Assembly: GCA_030830465.1 (NCBI GenBank)
Contig: JAURMY010000084.1
Span: 1 to 8,408, forward strand
Length of the DNA: 8,408 nucleotides
Source: Alphaproteobacteria bacterium
GTDB taxonomy: Bacteria > Pseudomonadota > Alphaproteobacteria > Rhodobacterales > Rhodobacteraceae
Direction: 5' to 3'
The notes below the pieces were generated by a model, which saw nothing but the letters and a program-made list of their open reading frames with translations, searched no databases and was not told the DNA's origin. Position numbers and translations under genes: made by a program. Below are positions 1 through 6,806 of this stretch, piece by piece (positions within the stretch are counted from its first letter, which is position 1; each line of letters starts with the position of its first letter).

Positions 1-830
1 TCGTCGGCGAATCCGGCTGCGGAAAGTCCACATTGGCGCGGGTTCTGAGCGGGCTGACCGCGCCAACGGGTGGCGAAGTTTCGCTGGAAGGCGTGCCGCT
101 TGGCATGCACCGCAGTTCGACCCAGCGGCGGCGTATCCAAATGGTGTTTCAGGATCCGGGGTCATCGCTGAACCCCGCGATGACTGTTCGCACCATGCTG
201 TCGCAATTGCTGCGGTTTCACCAGATTGTGCCAAAGGACCGGATCGAAGATCGGTGCCGCGAATTGATGACGCAGGTGAATATGCCCACTGACGCGCTGG
301 ACCGAAAGCCGGGCAACCTGTCTGGCGGACAGCGGCAAAGGATCGCCATCGCCCGTGCGCTGGCGATGGAGCCGGAAATCCTGATCGCGGATGAACCGAC
401 TGCGGCTTTGGATGTGTCGGTACAGGCGTCGGTTCTGAACCTGTTACAAGGGCTGATCCGCGACCTGGGCATGACGATGATTTTCATCAGCCACGACATG
501 GCCGTGGTGCGCCGGATCTGTGATCATGTGGCTGTGATGTATCTGGGCCGTATCGTGGAAATCGGGAAAACCGAACACGTCTTTACCGATCCTCGGCATC
601 CCTACACCAATGCGCTGATGGCCGCGGTGCCACGCCTGAACCCCGTGCCCGCAGGGGAATACCAGATGCTGAAGGCTGAACAGCCCAGCCCGCTGGCCAA
701 TGTTTCTGGCTGCGCGTTTCGCGGCCGATGCCCCAAAGCCGGGTCGATTTGCGCCACGCAAAACCCGGATCTGGCCGGGAAAAACCAGTTGGTCGCCTGT
801 CATTTTCCCAAGGGAGGCAGCGATGCTTGA
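1..830 (+). CDS. Dipeptide/oligopeptide-type ABC transporter ATP-binding protein (5' partial)
   Basis: ATPase subunit that powers a periplasmic-binding-protein-dependent importer of the Opp/Dpp/nickel family, on the cytoplasmic side of the membrane. The window opens inside the gene. The frame starts at base 3 and at once reads the Walker A loop GESGCGKST. Next come the Q-loop (MVFQDPGSSLNP), the signature LSGGQRQR (from 318), Walker B ILIADEPT (from 378), the D-loop AALD, and the switch histidine in FISHD (codon 492-494). The C-terminal tail has the RHPYT motif (from 594) and the four-cysteine pattern GCAFRGRC...C...ACH, both typical of the Opp/Dpp C-terminal extension. This is a DppF/OppF-like ATPase, or the second half of a fused DppD-DppF; the missing 5' end prevents a choice. 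The TTG at 33 is an internal leucine codon, not a start. The stop overlaps the next gene by 8 bases, so the transporter is probably co-transcribed with the catabolic genes. Substrate unknown; this family also carries opines, amino acid derivatives and sugars. Confidence 0.95.
   Translation, partial: VGESGCGKSTLARVLSGLTAPTGGEVSLEGVPLGMHRSSTQRRRIQMVFQDPGSSLNPAMTVRTMLSQLLRFHQIVPKDRIEDRCRELMTQVNMPTDALDRKPGNLSGGQRQRIAIARALAMEPEILIADEPTAALDVSVQASVLNLLQGLIRDLGMTMIFISHDMAVVRRICDHVAVMYLGRIVEIGKTEHVFTDPRHPYTNALMAAVPRLNPVPAGEYQMLKAEQPSPLANVSGCAFRGRCPKAGSICATQNPDLAGKNQLVACHFPKGGSDA
811..817 (+). promoter_or_regulatory. Ribosome binding site for the first aminotransferase
   Basis: AGGGAGG lies inside the end of the ATPase gene, 5 bases before the ATG at 823. 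It supports that start over the upstream in-frame ATG at 700, which would give a long overlap with the ATPase gene and an N-terminus unlike the family. Confidence 0.75.
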
Positions 831-2091
831 AGTCTTGACTGCCAGCCAGGCCGCTTGTGACCAGACTGCTGCGCATATCTCGGCGGGCCGGGTGCAGGCG
901 ATGCATGCCACCGCCGGGTACGGGTTCGTCCAGGGCCCGTCCAAGGGTGCTGTCCTGACCGATCTGGATGGGAATTCCTTTATTGATTGTCGCAGTGCGG
1001 GTGGGGTTTTCAACCTTGGCCACCGCAATCCGGACATCGCCCGCGTTCTGACCGATGCAGTGCAGAATGTTGATATGGGCGACTGGATGTTGCTGTCGGG
1101 CATTCGCGCCGCAGCCGCCGAACGGTTGGCTTCATTGGCGCCGGGCAACCTGAATTATGTCCAGTGGGCGGTTACCGGATCCGAGGCGATCGAGGTCGCC
1201 TGCAAGTTTGCTCGTGGCACAACTGGCCGCCGGAACATCATCACGATGCAAAACGCCTATCACGGTTTCAGTGGATTTTCGCTGGCGGCAGCGCCAGAAG
1301 GCATGCGGGAACCATTTGCGCCGGTGACGCCCGGTGTCCAGCCCGTTCCGTTTGGCGATATCGGCGCGATTGAACTGATCATTGATGACGATACAGCGGC
1401 GATCCTGCTGGAAACCGTGCAGGGGTCCGGCGGCGTCATCCTGCCCCCCGATGGCTATCTCAAAGCCTTGCGCGTGCTGTGCGACGCGCATGGGGTTTTG
1501 CTGATTTTCGACGACGTTCAGGCGGGCATGGGGCGCACGGGTAAACTGTTTTCCTTTGAGCACTGGGATGTCACGCCAGACATGGTGGTGGTCGCCAAGG
1601 CGATGGGCGGCGGGTACTACCCGGTCTCGGCCTGTGTTTACAACGACCGGGTTCTGGCCTTTGTGAACGAACGGCCTTTGGCGCATCCGTCAACCTTTTC
1701 AGGGTCGGAAATCGGCTGCCTTGTGGCGATGAAATCGCTTGAGTTGCTGGCCGCGCCCGCCTTGCTGGACCATGTCGCAAAAATGGGCGCGCGCCTGTCC
1801 GCCGGATACCAAGAATTGCAAAGCCAGTTCCCGAGCCTGGTAACCGGCAGCCGTCAGATCGGCCTGTTTACCGGGCTCGATACGCCCGACGCGGAAACCG
1901 GCAAAGCCCTGCGACACGCGGCCGTGCGACACGGCCTAGTGGCCTTTACCGCCCCATACCGCCCGCAGTTTTTACAAATCTGGCCGCCGCTGGTCATTAC
2001 CGAGGCCGAGGTGGACGAGCTGTTGCTGCGCCTTGGACATGCGGTGCGCGACGCCGCCGACGGCATTCAAAACCCGACAACCGAATACTGA
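823..2091 (+). CDS. Class III PLP-dependent aminotransferase (AT1), substrate unknown
   Basis: A 422-residue fold-type I aminotransferase, normal length for class III. It should be cytoplasmic and transfer an amino group to a 2-oxo acid. Visible motifs: DLDGNSFID near the N-terminus; the phosphate-binding VTGSEA (residues 117-122); Tyr146-His147-Gly148, with Tyr146 expected to stack on the cofactor ring; ETVQGSGG; FDDVQAGMGRTG with Asp230 facing the pyridine nitrogen; the Schiff-base Lys259 in AKAMGGG; and Thr291 in STFSG. Two positions depart from the common consensus: ETVQG instead of EPVQG, and FDDVQ instead of FDEVQ. Both variants are familiar from diaminobutyrate aminotransferases (EctB-like), but overall similarity does not let me call it EctB, and no ectoine genes are adjacent. 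The start is set by a strong ribosome binding site and the 8-base overlap with the ATPase gene, which suggests translational coupling. The ThDP-enzyme gene follows 28 bases later, so its product may feed that enzyme. Family sure, substrate not. Confidence 0.93.
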   Translation: MLEVLTASQAACDQTAAHISAGRVQAMHATAGYGFVQGPSKGAVLTDLDGNSFIDCRSAGGVFNLGHRNPDIARVLTDAVQNVDMGDWMLLSGIRAAAAERLASLAPGNLNYVQWAVTGSEAIEVACKFARGTTGRRNIITMQNAYHGFSGFSLAAAPEGMREPFAPVTPGVQPVPFGDIGAIELIIDDDTAAILLETVQGSGGVILPPDGYLKALRVLCDAHGVLLIFDDVQAGMGRTGKLFSFEHWDVTPDMVVVAKAMGGGYYPVSACVYNDRVLAFVNERPLAHPSTFSGSEIGCLVAMKSLELLAAPALLDHVAKMGARLSAGYQELQSQFPSLVTGSRQIGLFTGLDTPDAETGKALRHAAVRHGLVAFTAPYRPQFLQIWPPLVITEAEVDELLLRLGHAVRDAADGIQNPTTEY

Positions 2092-2106
2092 AAACACAGA
2101 CTTGAA

Positions 2107-2111
2107 CGGAG
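2107..2111 (+). promoter_or_regulatory. Ribosome binding site for the ThDP enzyme
   Basis: CGGAG sits 8 bases before the ATG at 2120 in the 28-base gap after AT1. It favours 2120 over the in-frame ATG at 2033, which lies inside AT1 and has no comparable site. Confidence 0.65.
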
Positions 2112-2119
2112 TACGACCG

Positions 2120-3859
2120 ATGGACATCAGCAAAACACTTGAAGGCAAGATTACCGGCGGCCATATGCTGGCACGTGCGATGGCGGCCAAAGGCGTCAAA
2201 CGGGTGTTTGCGCTGTGCGGTGGCTTCATCAACCCGATCTTCATGGGGTGCCATGATCACGGCATCGAGGTGATCGGCTGCCGCAACGAAATGGAGGCAG
2301 GGTTCATGGCCGCTGCCTATGCCCGCGTCACCCGTGAACCGGCGATCTGCATTGCCGAACCCAGCGGTTTTACCAACTACGTTTCCGCCGTGGCCGAGGC
2401 GTTTTACGCAGGCGACCCGGTGTTGTTCATCTCGGCCTCGGCAAATACGCATCATTTCGACAATGCGGGTTTCAAGGAAATGCCGCAGGCGGATGTGGTC
2501 AAGCCAATGACCAAATACGCGATTGAGGTGAATGAAGGCGAACGTATCGGCTGGTTTTTTGACAAGGCCTGGGACATTGCCAATAACAGCCCGACTGGCC
2601 CGATCCAGTTGGCAATTCCCACCAACTTCCTGTTTTCTGGGGCCTATTCCGCCGATCCCGCCCCGACCGCGCGCCGCTTTGATCCGGCTCGCAAGAAATT
2701 TCATAAACCCGGCCCGAACCCGGACGATGTGGCCGAATTTTCTGCCTTGCTAGCGGCGGCCAAACGCCCGGTGGTCATTGTCGGCCCCGGCGTTTGGTAT
2801 TCGCGCAGCGAGGTGGCCGTTGGTGATTTCTGTGCCGCGCATAACATCCCGATGTTTCAGCCGGTCACCCATGTGAAATCAATTCTTCCGGGGCATCCGG
2901 TGAATATGGGACTGGTTGATTACCACCAGAATCCCTGTTCACGCCTGATCGGGGCGCAATCGGATCTGGTGATCCTGCTGGGTGGGCAGCTTGACTTTCC
3001 ACTTGGATTTGGCGAGGCACCGTTGTTTGGCAAGGACCAGACCATTGTCGCCGTGAATCCAACCGCCCGTGAGCTTGCCAATGTGATGAACGCGGATCAC
3101 CGGATTTGTTCGGATGTTGGGGTGCTGTTTCAAACGCTTGTGGCGCAAAAGGCCGAGGTTGGAGCCGATGCAAAATGGCTGGCAGCCATTCGCGACGCGC
3201 GCACCAGCAGCAACGCGGCATATGACGGGGTTATCGCGCAAAACGACGGCCCGATTCATCCGCTTCGCTTGTGTCTCGATGCTCTGGATTCCCTTGGCGA
3301 AGACGACATCATCGTCATCGACGGAGGCGATATTGCCGCCTGGTTCGAGGTCGCTCTGGGCATATGGGGCGTCAAAGGCAAAAGGATCAAACATCTGGTC
3401 AACCCTGGCCCGTGGGAACAAATGGGCACCGGCCCGGCCTTTGCCACCGGGGTCAAAATGGCCAATCCGGATTCGCATGTCGTGCTGGTCACGGGTGATG
3501 GCTCGCTTGGTCTGGCACCGGGGCTGACACCGCTTGAAACATCGATGGATCATAATGCGCCGATCACGATTGTTGTCGCAAATAATGGCCAATGGGGCAT
3601 GATCCAGGAACAGCAAAAGGCCATGTGGGGCCGCGTGGTGGCCACAAGCCTGCGCCAGATTGATTACGCCAATATCTTCGCGGGGGGCGGCGCACATGCC
3701 GAAACCGTCAATGCGGCGTCCGAAATCGCGCCCGCAATTCACCGCTCGATCACAAACAACGCCAAGAAATCCGGCCTTGTTGATGTCAAGACATACAGTG
3801 CCCGCTCGCCCATCACGCAGGGGTTGGTTGATATGCGCGTCAAAACGGCCATCGGTTGA
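2120..3859 (+). CDS. Thiamine-diphosphate-dependent enzyme of the acetolactate synthase/2-oxoacid decarboxylase superfamily
   Basis: A 579-residue protein with the three-domain plan of the family. The N-terminal pyrimidine-binding domain holds GGHMLARAMAAKGV, CGGFINP and RNEMEAGFMAAAYAR; Glu57 is the expected cofactor-activating glutamate. A central Rossmann-like domain follows (about residues 205-350; RPVVIVGPGVWY, DLVILLGGQLDFPLG). The C-terminal pyrophosphate-binding domain carries the ThDP/Mg motif GDGS (459-462) through ANN (487-489), followed by GQWG. It should bind ThDP and Mg and act through a carbanion/enamine intermediate, by decarboxylation, carboligation or lyase chemistry. The retained Glu57 argues against glyoxylate carboligase, which lacks it. 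The N-terminal sequence does not look like the sulfoacetaldehyde acetyltransferase Xsc that pairs with taurine aminotransferases. I cannot tell acetolactate-synthase-like, 2-hydroxyacyl-CoA-lyase-like or benzoylformate-decarboxylase-like function by eye. Lying between two aminotransferases, it probably acts on an oxo acid or aldehyde they make. An acetolactate synthase role in isoleucine/valine synthesis is unlikely here; no small regulatory subunit (ilvN) gene is present. Confidence 0.92.
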   Translation: MDISKTLEGKITGGHMLARAMAAKGVKRVFALCGGFINPIFMGCHDHGIEVIGCRNEMEAGFMAAAYARVTREPAICIAEPSGFTNYVSAVAEAFYAGDPVLFISASANTHHFDNAGFKEMPQADVVKPMTKYAIEVNEGERIGWFFDKAWDIANNSPTGPIQLAIPTNFLFSGAYSADPAPTARRFDPARKKFHKPGPNPDDVAEFSALLAAAKRPVVIVGPGVWYSRSEVAVGDFCAAHNIPMFQPVTHVKSILPGHPVNMGLVDYHQNPCSRLIGAQSDLVILLGGQLDFPLGFGEAPLFGKDQTIVAVNPTARELANVMNADHRICSDVGVLFQTLVAQKAEVGADAKWLAAIRDARTSSNAAYDGVIAQNDGPIHPLRLCLDALDSLGEDDIIVIDGGDIAAWFEVALGIWGVKGKRIKHLVNPGPWEQMGTGPAFATGVKMANPDSHVVLVTGDGSLGLAPGLTPLETSMDHNAPITIVVANNGQWGMIQEQQKAMWGRVVATSLRQIDYANIFAGGGAHAETVNAASEIAPAIHRSITNNAKKSGLVDVKTYSARSPITQGLVDMRVKTAIG

Positions 3860-3869
3860 TCGGCCAAAT

Positions 3870-3874
3870 AGGAG
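3870..3874 (+). promoter_or_regulatory. Ribosome binding site for the second aminotransferase
   Basis: AGGAG lies 7 bases before the ATG at 3882. The competing in-frame ATG at 3876 is only 1 base from the site, so 3882 is the better start. Confidence 0.7.
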
Positions 3875-3881
3875 AATGACA

Positions 3882-5240
3882 ATGAACACCACCCTTTCGA
3901 ATATGCCCGATCACCTGTGGCGCCCTATCACCCAGCACAGCATGCTGGCGGGCACCCAACCACGCAAAATGGTCAAGGGCGAAGGTGTCTATCTGACCGA
4001 CAGCGACGGCAACAAATTCATCGACGGCCTGTCGGGCCTTTGGTGCGTCAATGTCGGTTACGGTCGCAAGGAACTGGCCGAAGTTGCGGCGAAACAGATG
4101 ACCGATCTGGCTTATCTTGCACCGTTGATGTCATCCGAACCGACCGTTGCTTTTGCCGACAAGCTGCAGAAAATGCTTGGGTTTGAGGCCCATGTCTATT
4201 TTTCGGTCAGTGGCTCGGAAGCAAATGAAACCGCCTTCAAGATCGCCCGTCAGTACCATTTGCAAAACGGCAAGCAGGGCGAAAACCGGTACAAGATCAT
4301 CTCGCGTTATCGCGCCTACCACGGCAACACGTTGGGGGCGATGGCAGCAACTGGTCAGGCCGAACGCAAGATGGGGTATGAGCCGGGCGCAGTCGGTTTC
4401 CTGCATGTCCTGCCGCCCTATCCCTATCGGCGGCACGAAAAACTGACGGTGGAAGAACACGGTCAGGAAATGCTGCATGTTCTGGAAGAAACCATCATTC
4501 ACGAAGGTGCGCAAACCGTTGCTGCGATGATCATGGAACCGATGATCACCGGCGGCGGCGTCATGGTGCCGCCGGATTGTTATGTGCCCGGCGTGCGCAA
4601 ACTATGCGACAAATACGGGATCCTTCTGATATTTGATGAGGTCGTGTCAGGCTTTGGCCGCACCGGCAAGATGTTCGGCCACCAGCATTGGAACACCGAG
4701 GCCGACATTTATACTTTCGCCAAGGGCCTTGCCAGCGGCTATATGCCCATCGCGGCCACAGTCGCAAAATCGCATATTTTTGAAGGCTTTCTGGGCAAAC
4801 CAAATGAGTTGAAGCATTTCCGGCAAATCAATACGTTTGGCGGCCATACGGTGGCCACTGCTGTTGCCATGCGGAATGTTCAAATCGTCGAAGAAGAAGA
4901 CCTGACCGGCAATTCTGACCGGATGGGTCGCTACTTCCGCAAGGTGATGCAGGACGAACTCGGCGATCACCCCTTGATCGGTGAAATCCGTGGGCACGGG
5001 TTATTGACGGGCATTGAAACTGTATCGGATCGTGCCGCCAAAACACCGCTGGACGACGCCCGGCTGAACCTTTTGCTGGGAACCTGCGCGCAAAACGGCG
5101 TCATCCTGGGCCGCAACAGCAACACCATTCCGGGCCGCTGCAATGTGTTGCTTGTGGCGCCACCACTGATCGCGACACAGGCGCATAACGACCAGATCAT
5201 CGGGGCTTTGAAAAAGGGATTTGCGGCGGCCTTGGGTTGA
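3882..5240 (+). CDS. Class III omega-amino acid:pyruvate aminotransferase-like enzyme (AT2)
   Basis: A 452-residue PLP enzyme of the omega-aminotransferase branch, the group with beta-alanine:pyruvate, taurine:pyruvate and amine:pyruvate aminotransferases. It would take a terminal or simple amine to an aldehyde or oxo acid, with pyruvate the usual acceptor in the group. Family marks: DHLWRPITQHSM at the N-terminus; DGLSGLWCVNVGYGR; SGSEANETAFKIAR; YRAYHGNT with Tyr146; MEPMITGGG; FDEVVSGFGRTG with Asp252; the Schiff-base Lys281 in FAKGLASGYMPIAA; and NTFGGHTVATAVA. The N-terminal LW-P-TQH pattern and GLWCVNVGY resemble taurine:pyruvate aminotransferase (Tpa), but the partner Xsc is not evident, so I do not use that name. 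It differs clearly from AT1, so the two are not a recent duplication and probably have separate substrates. The gene starts 22 bases after the ThDP gene and ends 29 bases before soxB, in the same run. Confidence 0.93.
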   Translation: MNTTLSNMPDHLWRPITQHSMLAGTQPRKMVKGEGVYLTDSDGNKFIDGLSGLWCVNVGYGRKELAEVAAKQMTDLAYLAPLMSSEPTVAFADKLQKMLGFEAHVYFSVSGSEANETAFKIARQYHLQNGKQGENRYKIISRYRAYHGNTLGAMAATGQAERKMGYEPGAVGFLHVLPPYPYRRHEKLTVEEHGQEMLHVLEETIIHEGAQTVAAMIMEPMITGGGVMVPPDCYVPGVRKLCDKYGILLIFDEVVSGFGRTGKMFGHQHWNTEADIYTFAKGLASGYMPIAATVAKSHIFEGFLGKPNELKHFRQINTFGGHTVATAVAMRNVQIVEEEDLTGNSDRMGRYFRKVMQDELGDHPLIGEIRGHGLLTGIETVSDRAAKTPLDDARLNLLLGTCAQNGVILGRNSNTIPGRCNVLLVAPPLIATQAHNDQIIGALKKGFAAALG

Positions 5241-5260
5241 TAGCCCGGGCAGATGCAAAC

Positions 5261-5264
5261 AGGA
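5261..5264 (+). promoter_or_regulatory. Ribosome binding site for soxB
   Basis: AGGA sits 5 bases before the ATG at 5270. The in-frame TTG at 5237 overlaps the stop of AT2 and has no such site. The protein from 5270 begins MRYSALQVLRNGLTG, which matches how SoxB proteins usually begin. Confidence 0.6.
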
Positions 5265-5269
5265 AAACC

Positions 5270-6520
5270 ATGCGATACTCAGCACTTCAAGTCCTGCGAA
5301 ATGGGCTGACCGGCAACAAAAGCTGGAAACCGGTCTGGCGCAATCCAACACCGAAATCGCATTATGACGTCGTGATCATTGGCGGCGGCGGGCATGGGCT
5401 TGCCACTGCCTATTATCTGGCCAAAAAACACGGCATCACCAATGTCGCGGTCCTTGAAAAAGGCTGGCTGGGCGGCGGCAATGTCGGGCGCAATACGACG
5501 ATTGTGCGCTCGAATTACATGTTGGAAGGCAACATGAAGTTCTATTCTCATTCCCTGCGTCTTTGGGAAAATCTGGAACAGGAACTGAATTACAATGTGA
5601 TGTTGTCCCAGCGCGGGCTTGTGGTGCTCGGACATTCCGACGGTCAGGTCGAGGCTTTGGCACGCCGTGGGACCGTGTCGGTGATGGAAGGCGACGATGG
5701 GGTTCTGTGGAGCCGCGAGGAATGTCGCGTCCGGATGCCTTATCTAAACCATGACGACGCACGATTTCCAGTTTACGGTGCTTTGATGCACCAGCGCGGC
5801 GGCACCGCCCGGCATGACGCCGTGGTCTGGGGCTTTGCCCGTGCTGCCGATATGCGTGGCGTCGATCTGATCCAGAACTGCGAGGTGCAGGGATTGCGGA
5901 TCGAGAACGGCAAGATGGTCGGGGTCGAAACTTCGCGCGGCTATATAGGTGCGGGCAAGGTCGGAATGACGGTGGCCGGACGTTCCGGGCAAGTCGCCGA
6001 AATGGCCGGTCTGCGCCTGCCGATCGAAAGCCAGGTTTTGCAGGCGTTTGTGACCGAAGGGCTGAAACCGATCCTGCCCACTGTCATCGCATTTGGCATG
6101 GGGCATTTTTACATCAGCCAATCCGACAAGGGCGGACTGGTGTTTGGCGGCGATCTGGATGGATACAACTCTTACGCCCAACGCGGAAACATACCGATGA
6201 TGGAACATATCGCCGAGGCGGGCATGGCCCTGATGCCGATGATCGGCAAGGCCAAGATGCTCAGGTCCTGGGGCGGGATCAATGACATGACAATGGATGG
6301 CTCTCCCATCATCGACAAATCCCCGGTCGAGAATTTCTTTGTGAATTGCGGCTGGTGTTATGGCGGTTTCAAGGCCGTGCCGGGGTCGGGCGATTGTTTT
6401 GCCCATCTGATGGCCACCGGGAATCCCCATCCGGCTGCGAACCGGCTGCTGTTGAACCGGTTTGAGACGGGCCGGTTGCTGGACGAAACCGGCAACGGCG
6501 CCTCGCCGAATTTGCATTAG
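5270..6520 (+). CDS. soxB: Sarcosine oxidase, beta subunit (heterotetrameric type)
   Basis: Catalytic flavoprotein subunit, 416 residues, close to the usual SoxB length. In characterised enzymes it oxidises the N-methyl group of sarcosine at a non-covalent FAD and passes electrons to a covalent FMN at the alpha/beta interface, where O2 becomes H2O2. Visible features: the dinucleotide-binding VVIIGGGGHGLATAYYLA (Gly38-Gly43); EKGWLGGGN and GRNTT just after it; Arg80 in IVRSN and Lys368 in GGFKA, placed like the carboxylate-binding Arg and Lys of monomeric sarcosine oxidase; and RGGTARHDAV with His182, aligning with the FMN-linking histidine (about 173-175 in described SoxB). ISQSDKGGL (282-290) and DGYNSYAQRG are also family marks. 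Departures from the SoxB sequences I remember are GNVGRN (usually GNTGRN), AFGMGHFY before the ISQSDKG block, and CGWCYGGFKA (360-369) where CGWGTGGFKA is common. These may mark a paralogue with shifted substrate. soxD follows after 13 bases. Confidence 0.95.
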   Translation: MRYSALQVLRNGLTGNKSWKPVWRNPTPKSHYDVVIIGGGGHGLATAYYLAKKHGITNVAVLEKGWLGGGNVGRNTTIVRSNYMLEGNMKFYSHSLRLWENLEQELNYNVMLSQRGLVVLGHSDGQVEALARRGTVSVMEGDDGVLWSREECRVRMPYLNHDDARFPVYGALMHQRGGTARHDAVVWGFARAADMRGVDLIQNCEVQGLRIENGKMVGVETSRGYIGAGKVGMTVAGRSGQVAEMAGLRLPIESQVLQAFVTEGLKPILPTVIAFGMGHFYISQSDKGGLVFGGDLDGYNSYAQRGNIPMMEHIAEAGMALMPMIGKAKMLRSWGGINDMTMDGSPIIDKSPVENFFVNCGWCYGGFKAVPGSGDCFAHLMATGNPHPAANRLLLNRFETGRLLDETGNGASPNLH

Positions 6521-6523
6521 AAA

Positions 6524-6530
6524 GGGCGGA
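6524..6530 (+). promoter_or_regulatory. Weak ribosome binding site for soxD
   Basis: GGGCGGA, 3 bases before the ATG at 6534, is an imperfect and close-set site. soxD translation may lean on coupling to soxB, whose stop is 13 bases upstream. The start is fixed mainly by the zinc motif CPNC falling right after it. Confidence 0.4.
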
Positions 6531-6533
6531 TAC

Positions 6534-6806
6534 ATGCGGATCAATTGCCCCAATTGTGGTGACCGGGATGTCCGGGAGTTTCACTATCGCGGGTCGGCCA
6601 AGTTGCTGAACCGGCCCGCGCCTGACGCAGGCGAAGCGGCGTTCGTCGATTATGTATATTTACGGGATAACCCGGCAGGTCTGAACCGCGAGCTGTGGTT
6701 TCATGAAATGGGCTGCCGGTCATGGATTGTTGCGCAGCGCAACATGTCGACCTACGAATTTGCCGGAACAGAACTGGCCAGAAACGCCAAACGAGGTGCA
6801 AAATGA
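6534..6806 (+). CDS. soxD: Sarcosine oxidase, delta subunit (zinc-binding)
   Basis: A 90-residue subunit, the normal SoxD size. Known SoxD holds one structural zinc through three Cys and one His and helps assemble the tetramer; it has no redox role. All four candidate ligands are visible: Cys5 and Cys8 in NCPNCGD, and His57 and Cys61 in FHEMGC. Other family marks are the F-H-Y-R-G stretch near residue 16, YLRDNPAGLNRELW (42-55), and CRSWIVAQRN. The start at 6534 places the CPNC motif at residues 5-8, as expected; the upstream in-frame ATG at 6462 lies inside soxB and would add 24 foreign residues. The tail is basic (LARNAKRGAK). The stop codon overlaps the soxA start in ATGA, so the delta and alpha subunits are probably translationally coupled. 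The order soxB-soxD-soxA is the classical one. Confidence 0.93.
   Translation: MRINCPNCGDRDVREFHYRGSAKLLNRPAPDAGEAAFVDYVYLRDNPAGLNRELWFHEMGCRSWIVAQRNMSTYEFAGTELARNAKRGAK
6793..6798 (+). promoter_or_regulatory. Ribosome binding site for soxA
   Basis: GAGGTG within the last codons of soxD, about 5-6 bases before the ATG at 6803, supports the ATGA-overlap start of soxA. Confidence 0.6.

Noticed and set aside
700..822. In-frame N-terminal extension of AT1 from ATG 700
   Set aside because: It lies wholly inside the ATPase coding frame, has no ribosome binding site and does not resemble aminotransferase sequence; ATG 823 has a strong site.
33..830. TTG at 33 as a start of the ABC ATPase gene
   Set aside because: The frame is open to the left edge and encodes the Walker A motif before base 33, so the TTG is an internal leucine codon of a truncated gene.
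1997..2704. Minus-strand open frame (235 codons) across the AT1/ThDP junction
   Set aside because: It is antisense to two conserved genes, with no recognisable domain; treated as chance.
3660..3881. In-frame N-terminal extension of AT2
   Set aside because: It is an out-of-frame reading of the end of the ThDP gene; AGGAG before 3882 and the LW-P-TQH start motif fix the real start.
2939..3892. Long minus-strand open frame (317 codons) opposite the ThDP gene
   Set aside because: It is a GC-rich shadow of a well-conserved + strand enzyme; it shows no recognisable domain and no fitting ribosome binding site.
3882..5240. Naming AT2 and the ThDP enzyme as the taurine pair Tpa/Xsc
   Set aside because: AT2 resembles Tpa in part, but the ThDP protein does not show the Xsc-type N-terminus, and no phosphotransacetylase or sulfite exporter gene is next to it in the window.
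5243..5250. Palindrome GCCCGGGC in the AT2-soxB gap as a terminator or operator
   Set aside because: It has no loop and no following T-run, so it is not an intrinsic terminator; a single 8-base palindrome in GC-rich DNA is weak evidence for an operator.
5744..6553. Minus-strand open frame (269 codons) opposite soxB
   Set aside because: It lies entirely antisense to conserved SoxB sequence; the translation is rich in His/Arg/Pro and lacks motifs, as expected of a shadow frame.
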